DNA from: an uncultured bacterium
GTDB taxonomy: Bacteria > Verrucomicrobiota > Kiritimatiellia > RFP12 > UBA1067
Assembly: GCA_900547945.1 (NCBI GenBank)
Contig: URIT01000172.1
Span: forward strand, 1-5,089
Reading direction: 5' to 3'
Length of the DNA stretch: 5,089 nucleotides
In this document: positions 1 to 5,089 of the stretch, one piece after another
Layout: the number at the start of each line of letters is the position of its first letter
Position numbering within the stretch: position 1 is the first letter of the stretch
The notes under the pieces: model-generated
The model's input: only the letters and a program-made list of their open reading frames with translations
Told to the model about the DNA's origin: nothing
Database searches by the model: none
Translations under genes and position numbers: made by a program

Positions 1-1
1 A

Positions 2-94
2 ACGGCAAAAGTCGCAAAGGAAGCCGGAAAGAAGGTCCTGCGGGCAATCGCGGCAGCGGCAGAAAAGTTGGTCGCAGCTATCGGCACAGGCGGC
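2..94 (+). other. Possible fragment of a conjugative-element membrane protein, cut at both ends
   Basis: Read in frame 2, the first 93 bases give 31 codons of Ala/Lys-rich helical sequence, including TAKVAKEAGKKVL and, further on, AIAAAAEKLVAAIGTGG. This resembles the Lys/Ala repeat region and the 'KALVAAIAAGG' entry into a membrane segment found in CHAP/lysozyme-type (CD1107/CD1108-like) proteins of Firmicutes integrative conjugative elements; that resemblance is recalled, not searched. The expected hydrophobic membrane helix does not follow. After the Gly-Gly, frame 2 becomes Arg/Ala-rich low-complexity sequence, while frame 3 takes up a convincing AddB-like protein. Base composition also shifts here, from 46 G/C in bases 1-80 to 49 G/C in bases 81-140. 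I read it as foreign sequence joined to the nuclease gene, either an assembly or library chimera or a real recombination junction. It could instead be coding sequence of another Ala-rich protein. Confidence 0.3.
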
Positions 95-2807
95 GCGGCG
101 GCTGCGGTTCGCGCTCGCCGCGCGCTTCGAGGCGACCGGCGTGGTGCCGCCCGCCGTGAAGATGCCGGCGCATCTTCTGGAGCCGTCCGAAGCCGCGTTT
201 CCCGAGGCGGACGCCGTGACGGAGCTTGCGGTGCTGGCGGACGTCCTCTGCGCGGCGGAGCCGGGCGCCTACCCCGTCCTCTTCCCGCACGCGCCCGCCC
301 GCCGGACGTTCGCGGAGGCCGTCGACGTCGCGCAGGGGCTTCTGCGCGTGTGGAGCATCCTCGGCGAAAACGGCCTTCTGATGCGCGACGCCGCGGCGCG
401 TGCGCCGGACCTGATCGTGGGCGACAACCTCGACTTCGAAGTCGCCCGCTGGCGCGACCTCGCGCGTCTGGAGGAGGCCTACCTTGCCGCCCTGCACGGA
501 AGGGGCGTGCGCTTCCGGGGCGAGTCGGCGGGGCTTGCCGTAGAACATCCGCCGCACCTGCCCGGCGTCGAGGGCATCGTGCTGCCAGGTCTCCTCTCGC
601 CGATTCCCGCGCTCTACCGCGTCCTGGAGGCGCTGGGGCTGCCCGTGACGGTCCTCGTCCACGCCGCGCCGGAGGCGGACGGGAACTTTGACGCCTGGGG
701 GCGCGTCGTGCCGCGTGCGGACGGTTTCCTGGGCGAACTCGGCGTGCGGGACGAGGCGGTTTCCGTCTTCGCGACGCCGGGCGCCGAGGCCGCGCATGTG
801 GCCAACTGGTTTGCGTCCGTCCCGTCCGCCGAGGCCCTGCCGGCGCTCACGCTGGTGGACGGCGACCTCTTCCCCGAATTGAGCGGGGCGTTCCAGACGA
901 AAGGGCTTACGCTCCACAACCCCGCGCGGGAGGCCGTGGCGACGAGTTCGCTCGGCCACCTCCTCGGGCAGCTGGTCGCCCTGTCGGAGGAGCCGCGCTA
1001 CGACGTGTTCAGCGCGTTCATCCGCCAGGGCGACGTGCAGCGGTGGCTTGCGTCCGCGCTCGGCCTCTCCCGTCTGGCGCTCGTGCGGACGCTGGGGCAG
1101 CTGGACCGGCTGAAGGCGGACCACCTGCCCGAGACGCTGGACGACGTGCGGACGTTCGCGGAGGGGGATCTGCGGCGCGTGGTGGAGTTCGTGCGGGAGC
1201 GCCTGACACGGTCGGAGGACCTGGAGAACGTGCGCGGGATGCTGGAGGAGATCTTCTCCGCGCGGACGCTCGACGAGGCGCGGGCGGAGGACCGCGAGTT
1301 CGCATCCGCCGCCGAGGCGGTGCGGGACATGTTCGACGAGTTCGCGGGGCTGGCGTTCCCCGCGTCCCGGGCGCGCGTCCTCTTCGCGAAGCGGCTCGCG
1401 GGCGCGACGTACACGCTGGAGCCCGATGCGGGCGACGTGGTGCAGACGGACGGCTGGCTGGAGGTGCCGTGGCTCGCGGAGGACGAGCTTGTGATCGCCG
1501 GCTTCCAGGAGGGGCGCGTGCCGGAAAGCGTGGTGGGGCATCCGTTCCTGCCGGACGCCCTGCGGAAGGGGCTGGGGCTCCTGACGAACGAGATGCGCGC
1601 GGCGCGCGATGCGTTCATCCTGAAGGAGGCGTGTACGTGCCGCCCGCCGCAGAACGTGCGCCTCTCGTTCCACGCGCTCGCGTCGGACGCCACGGCGCTG
1701 AAGCCGTCCCGCCTCCTGCTGCGCACGCGGGACGCCGCCACGCTCGCGGCGCGCGCGAAGCGGTTCTACGCGGATGTCGTCGGCACGGGGCGGACGCCGG
1801 CCCGGACGCTGCCGGAGGCGTGGCGGCTCGTCCTGCCCCTTCCGCCGCCGGAGGCGCCGCTCGGGCACATCTCGCCGTCCAGCCTCGACGGGTACCTGCG
1901 CTGTCCGTTCACGTACTACCTGAAGCGCCAGTTCGGCGAGGCGGTGGACGACGCGGCGGAGGAGCTTGACGCGGCGCGGTTCGGGACGCTCTGCCACGAG
2001 GCGCTGGACGCCTGGGCGAAGGGGCCGCTCGCGGACGCGGACGACGCGCGGGCGATCGCGGCGGAGCTGGAGCGCCAGGTTGGCCGCATCCTCGTCGACG
2101 GATTCGGGCTCTCCACGCCCGCCATCGTCGCGCTGCAGGCCGATTCCGCCCGGCGGCGGCTTGCGGCGTTCGCCGAACGCCAGGCGGCCTGGCGGCGGGA
2201 GGGCTGGAGGATCGTCGCCACGGAGGAGAAGCTGCAGGTCGTCTACGACGGCACGACGGTCCACGGACGCTGCGACCGCGTGGACGTGAACGAGCGCACG
2301 GGCGCGTGGTGCGTGATCGACTACAAGACCTGGGATACGCCGGACCGCGCCTCGCCGTTCGACGCGACGAAGGCGGCGCTGGCGTTCGCGAAGGCGCGCG
2401 GTCTGCCGCTCGCCACCCAGGTCGACGGGAAGGGCAAGATGAAGGAGATGGTCTGGAAGAGCCTGCAGCTGCCGCTCTACTGCGCGATGCTGGAGGTGAG
2501 CGCGGACCCGCGCTTCGCGTCGGCGAAGACGGCGGCGCGCAGCGCGTGCTACTGCGTCCTCGGCAAGACGCCCGAGGAGACGTGCTTTGCGGACGCCCTC
2601 GACGCGGCGGCGTGGCAGACGGACGCCGAGCAGCTGGTGCGGCGCCTCCTGCGGGACATCCGGCGCGGCGTCTTCTGGCCGCCCGCGCCGACGGACGAAT
2701 GGCGGTGGGACTACGCGGGGCTCATCTACGACCGGCCCGAGCTGAGCGTGGACGCGCGCTGGCTCGCGGACCAGAACGTGCGCTGCGGCGGGGAGGTGAC
2801 GGCATGA
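84..2807 (+). CDS. AddB-like PD-(D/E)XK nuclease subunit of a helicase-nuclease, 5' partial
   Basis: Probable cytoplasmic nuclease subunit of an AddAB/RecBCD-type complex that resects double-strand DNA ends for RecA-dependent repair. Residues are numbered from GTG at 141. That GTG is unlikely to be the start: the frame is open upstream, and 84-140 encodes AQAARRLRFALAARFEATG, matching the helix that follows the P-loop-like strand in this family. Roughly 40 N-terminal residues are missing. The middle is a degenerate helicase fold, with WRDLARLEEAYLAAL, FDAWGR, GFQEGRVPES (454-463) and LTNEMRAARDAFIL (481-494). The C-terminal nuclease (PDDEXK_1 type) shows SPSSLDGYLRCPFTYYL with Cys588, FGTLCHEALDAW with His619, GRCDRVD with Asp712, VIDYKT with Asp727 and Lys729, and QLPLY (776-780). 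All core catalytic residues are present, so it should be active. The C-terminal CxxC...C of the AddB iron-sulfur staple is absent. The stop overlaps the helicase start. The nuclease class is nearly certain; the AddB-like assignment is strong but rests on motifs alone. Confidence 0.9.
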   Translation, partial: AQAARRLRFALAARFEATGVVPPAVKMPAHLLEPSEAAFPEADAVTELAVLADVLCAAEPGAYPVLFPHAPARRTFAEAVDVAQGLLRVWSILGENGLLMRDAAARAPDLIVGDNLDFEVARWRDLARLEEAYLAALHGRGVRFRGESAGLAVEHPPHLPGVEGIVLPGLLSPIPALYRVLEALGLPVTVLVHAAPEADGNFDAWGRVVPRADGFLGELGVRDEAVSVFATPGAEAAHVANWFASVPSAEALPALTLVDGDLFPELSGAFQTKGLTLHNPAREAVATSSLGHLLGQLVALSEEPRYDVFSAFIRQGDVQRWLASALGLSRLALVRTLGQLDRLKADHLPETLDDVRTFAEGDLRRVVEFVRERLTRSEDLENVRGMLEEIFSARTLDEARAEDREFASAAEAVRDMFDEFAGLAFPASRARVLFAKRLAGATYTLEPDAGDVVQTDGWLEVPWLAEDELVIAGFQEGRVPESVVGHPFLPDALRKGLGLLTNEMRAARDAFILKEACTCRPPQNVRLSFHALASDATALKPSRLLLRTRDAATLAARAKRFYADVVGTGRTPARTLPEAWRLVLPLPPPEAPLGHISPSSLDGYLRCPFTYYLKRQFGEAVDDAAEELDAARFGTLCHEALDAWAKGPLADADDARAIAAELERQVGRILVDGFGLSTPAIVALQADSARRRLAAFAERQAAWRREGWRIVATEEKLQVVYDGTTVHGRCDRVDVNERTGAWCVIDYKTWDTPDRASPFDATKAALAFAKARGLPLATQVDGKGKMKEMVWKSLQLPLYCAMLEVSADPRFASAKTAARSACYCVLGKTPEETCFADALDAAAWQTDAEQLVRRLLRDIRRGVFWPPAPTDEWRWDYAGLIYDRPELSVDARWLADQNVRCGGEVTA
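2792..2796 (+). promoter_or_regulatory. Shine-Dalgarno for the helicase gene, inside the end of the nuclease gene
   Basis: GGAGG lies 7 bases before the ATG at 2804, the ideal spacing, and within the last codons of the upstream gene. Together with the ATGA stop/start overlap at 2804-2807, it fixes the helicase start and points to translational coupling. That would suit production of two subunits of one complex in matched amounts. Confidence 0.85.
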
Positions 2808-5089
2808 AGAACGAGTTGATCGAGGCGAGCGCGGGGACGGGCAAGACGTACGCGCTCGTGGAGCGCCTTGTCGCCGCGCTGCGCGAAGGGGTCGAGCCGT
2901 GCGAGATCGTGGCGCTCACGTTCTCGCGCGCGGCGGCGGGCGAGATCTTCGCGCGCTTCGTGCGGCGGCTCGCCGAGAACGCGGCGCAGCGTCCGTCGGA
3001 CGCGGACCTCCTGCGCCGCGTGGTGGAGACGCAGCACCTCACGCAGATCGGCACGCTCGACAGCTTCCTCATGCGGTTCGTGCAGATGTTCCCGCTGGAA
3101 CTGGGCCTCGCGGGCGACGTCTCCGTGCTGGGGGACTTCGACGCGGGGGGCGCGTACACGGGCGTCTCCCTCTCCATCCTCCGCCGCAGCGACGACGGCG
3201 CGAAGCGGGCCCTGACGGCCGCGTTCCGCCAGGCGAAGAACCGTGAGGCGTGCCGGTCGTTCATCGCGACCTACCAGGATCTCGTGGGGACGTGGCACCG
3301 GCTCTACCTGGACCACCCCGACGCGGCGGGCTGGGGCGACGCCGCGCGCATCTGGCCCGAGCCGCCGGAGGCGCTGGCGGCGACGATTCCGCAGATCCGC
3401 GCCGTGGCGGACGCGCTGGCGCCCTTTTCCGGGAAGCGCGGGGCGGACACGTTCATCGCCGCCGTGCGGACCTTCACGGGGAAAATCCCCAAGATCCCCA
3501 AGGTCCTGGAGGACGAACCGGCGGCGGCGCGGGCCGTGCGGCTCATGCACGGCTTCAACCTCGCGCGGAGGCTGGAGACGGCGCGCGGCCTCCACGCGCT
3601 CCTCTCGGCCTTCGAGGGCGAGTATGCGCGGCGTGTGCGGGCGCGCGGGCGCCTGACCTTCGGCGACGTGCCGCGTCTCGTCGCGTCGCTGCCGGAAGCG
3701 GCGCGCCTCGCGCTCGAATACCGGCTCGACGCGCGCATCCGGCAGTGGGCGCTCGACGAGTTCCAGGACACGAGCCACGAGCAGTGGGCGGCGCTCGGGA
3801 ACCTCGTCGACGAGGCCGTGCAGGCGGACGGCGAGAAGGGCGTGTTCGTGGTGGGCGACTGCAAGCAGGCGATCTACGGCTGGCGCAACGGCGACGTCGC
3901 GATCTTCGCGAACCTGCGGGAAAGCGGGAAGTACGAGCTGCGGGAGCTGAACGAGTCCTATCGCTACACGCAGGAGATCGCGGACGCCGTGAACCGCGTG
4001 TTCAGCGGGAAGTTCCTCGCCCAGTTCGGGAAGTGGCGGTGCCCCGAACACGTCGCGCACGACCGGGCGACGCGGGGATTCGTGCATCTCGTCGAAACGG
4101 CGGACGCAAAGAAGGAGTCCTTCGCCGAACCGCTCGTCAACGAGCTGCAGGCGGTGCGTCCGTGGGAACGCGGGCTCTCCTGCGCCGTGCTCGTGCGGGC
4201 CAACGACTTCGGCGAGCTGATCGGCACGGCGCTGCGGCACGCGGGCATCCCCGCGACCTGGGAAGGCGAGAGCGCCGTCCTCGACACGCCCGTCCTCCGG
4301 GCGTTCACGGCCTACGTCAAGCTCGCGGAGCATCCCGACGACGCGCTTAGCTACAACCACCTGCGCACGACGCCGCTCGGACGGGCGCTCTACCCGGACG
4401 GTCTGCCGGCGGCGGAGGTCGTCTCGCGCGACGCGCTGGACGCGCTCACGACGCGCGGCCTCGGGCGCACGTTCCAGGAACTGCGCGCCCGTCTGCCGGA
4501 CACGGCGTTCGACGCCTTCACGGAACAGCGCTTCGCGGACATGCTGCGCGCGGCGGCGGCGTTCGAGCTGTCGCTGGAGCCGGGCACGCGCCTCGCCTCC
4601 TTCGTGGACTACCTGGAGGCCGAGAAGCGGCGCGACCTCGCGGATCCCGGCAGCGTGAAGATCATGACGATCCACCGCTCGAAGGGCCTCGGCTTCGACT
4701 ACGTGCTGCTGCCGCTCTACGAACACATGGGGCTCGACCACGCCGTCAACGACCCGCTCGTCGGCCATGATCCCGAATGGGTGCTGCCGAATCCCGGCGA
4801 GGCGACGGCGGAGGGTGACCCCGCGCTCGCGGGCCCCTACCGCGCCGTGAAGGATGCGTGCGTCTACGAGGGGCTGTGCGTCTACTACGTCGCGATGACC
4901 CGCGCGAAGCGGGCCTTGACGCTCATCTTGCCGCCCGCGCCGAAGACGGAGGGCAAGACGACGAAGTTCTCGGGCTTCGTCCGGATGTGCGGCCTTGCGG
5001 ACGCGGGCGACCCGGCGTGGTACGAGCGGCCGGCCGCGTCCGCTCCGGCTTCCGGCGTGGACGTCGCCGCGAGCCCGCCGCCGGTGCGC
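2804..5089 (+). CDS. AddA/RecB-like UvrD-family (SF1A) DNA helicase, 3' partial
   Basis: ATP-dependent 3'-5' helicase, the probable motor subunit of an AddAB-like end-processing complex with the nuclease encoded just upstream. The frame runs 762 codons from the ATG to the last base without a stop. Motif I is ASAGTGKT (8-15, Lys14), at the very N-terminus as in RecB/AddA. Motif Ia is ALTFSRAAAGEI (37-48), and IGTLDSF (82-88) is the Ic-like element. Motif II is DEFQDTS (318-324), motif III is VVGDCKQAIYGWRNGD (349-364), and motif IV is LNESYRY (382-388). Motif V is VKIMTIHRSKGLGFD (618-632) and motif VI is YYVAMTRAK (694-702). GDxKQ in motif III is typical of RecB/AddA, whereas UvrD/PcrA/Rep usually have GDxxQS. 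In motif V, Gly630 stands where most relatives have Glu (SKGLEF). The sequence ends about 60 residues after motif VI in a Pro/Ala-rich stretch, so a C-terminal nuclease domain as in AddA or RecB can be neither confirmed nor excluded. No active-site residue is missing. Helicase function is very secure, AddA-like placement likely. Confidence 0.93.
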   Translation, partial: MKNELIEASAGTGKTYALVERLVAALREGVEPCEIVALTFSRAAAGEIFARFVRRLAENAAQRPSDADLLRRVVETQHLTQIGTLDSFLMRFVQMFPLELGLAGDVSVLGDFDAGGAYTGVSLSILRRSDDGAKRALTAAFRQAKNREACRSFIATYQDLVGTWHRLYLDHPDAAGWGDAARIWPEPPEALAATIPQIRAVADALAPFSGKRGADTFIAAVRTFTGKIPKIPKVLEDEPAAARAVRLMHGFNLARRLETARGLHALLSAFEGEYARRVRARGRLTFGDVPRLVASLPEAARLALEYRLDARIRQWALDEFQDTSHEQWAALGNLVDEAVQADGEKGVFVVGDCKQAIYGWRNGDVAIFANLRESGKYELRELNESYRYTQEIADAVNRVFSGKFLAQFGKWRCPEHVAHDRATRGFVHLVETADAKKESFAEPLVNELQAVRPWERGLSCAVLVRANDFGELIGTALRHAGIPATWEGESAVLDTPVLRAFTAYVKLAEHPDDALSYNHLRTTPLGRALYPDGLPAAEVVSRDALDALTTRGLGRTFQELRARLPDTAFDAFTEQRFADMLRAAAAFELSLEPGTRLASFVDYLEAEKRRDLADPGSVKIMTIHRSKGLGFDYVLLPLYEHMGLDHAVNDPLVGHDPEWVLPNPGEATAEGDPALAGPYRAVKDACVYEGLCVYYVAMTRAKRALTLILPPAPKTEGKTTKFSGFVRMCGLADAGDPAWYERPAASAPASGVDVAASPPPVR

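Noticed and set aside
141..143. GTG as the start codon of the nuclease gene
   Set aside because: Family-like sequence (AQAARRLRFALAARFEATG) continues in frame upstream of it and no convincing Shine-Dalgarno precedes it. The gene is better treated as missing its true start.
68..691. Plus-strand frame-2 reading frame of 207 codons
   Set aside because: Only its first few codons, the end of the possible mobile-element fragment, look protein-like. After about position 94 it is Arg/Ala/Gly low-complexity sequence overlapping the nuclease in another frame.
78..2264. Long open minus-strand frame (728 codons) opposite the nuclease gene
   Set aside because: It is rich in Arg, Pro, Gly and His with no recognisable motif or domain, and lies antisense to a gene with clear nuclease motifs. 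Such frames arise readily in very GC-rich coding DNA, where stop codons are rare.
2547..2585. Cys803/Cys805/Cys815 as a zinc or iron-sulfur binding site
   Set aside because: The C-x-C-x9-C spacing does not fit the AddB staple, and the residues sit in what looks like a core strand and loop shortly after the QLPLY motif. I see no fourth ligand at a typical spacing.
3250..4350. Plus-strand frame of 366 codons inside the helicase gene
   Set aside because: It overlaps motifs II to IV of the helicase in a different frame and is Arg/Gly/Ala-rich with no domain signal.
2726..4768. Long open minus-strand frame (680 codons) opposite the helicase gene
   Set aside because: It is antisense to a complete set of helicase motifs, has the composition of a codon-bias shadow (Arg/Glu/Val/His-rich) and contains no identifiable domain.

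Overview
The window holds two adjacent plus-strand genes, both cut by the window edges, that together look like an AddAB/RecBCD-type helicase-nuclease for processing broken DNA ends. The DNA is very GC-rich, with strong G/C bias at third codon positions. The nuclease subunit carries phrases such as FDAWGR, VLVH and GFQEGRVPES that I associate with AddB-like proteins of the Verrucomicrobiota/Kiritimatiellota (PVC) group. A high-GC member of that group is my best guess for the host, possibly from a gut community, but this rests on recalled family resemblance and not on a search.

Layout. Positions 1 to about 83 are less GC-rich (46 of 80 bases) than the next 60 bases (49 of 60). In frame 2 they encode an Ala/Lys-rich helical peptide that resembles a segment of membrane proteins of Gram-positive conjugative elements. 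They do not look like the N-terminus of the gene that follows. From about 84 to 2807 runs an AddB-like protein lacking its extreme N-terminus: a RecC/AddB-like inactive-helicase fold, then a C-terminal PD-(D/E)XK nuclease with all core catalytic motifs. Its stop overlaps the start of the next gene by 4 bp (ATGA, 2804-2807), with a strong Shine-Dalgarno at 2792-2796. From 2804 to the last base runs an AddA/RecB-like superfamily 1A helicase. Motifs I to VI are complete, and the frame is still open after 762 codons.

The helicase would supply ATP-driven unwinding from a DNA end. The AddB-like subunit would hold the strand, supply nuclease activity and possibly sense a regulatory sequence (Chi in the characterised systems). 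The coupled gene order, nuclease subunit then helicase, matches addB-addA of Bacillus. Points that stand out are the apparent chimeric junction near position 84, loss of the C-terminal cysteines that form the AddB iron-sulfur staple, and a compact helicase whose possible second nuclease domain lies beyond the window. I found no RNA genes, CRISPR arrays, insertion sequences or terminators, and no non-coding stretch over 300 bases.
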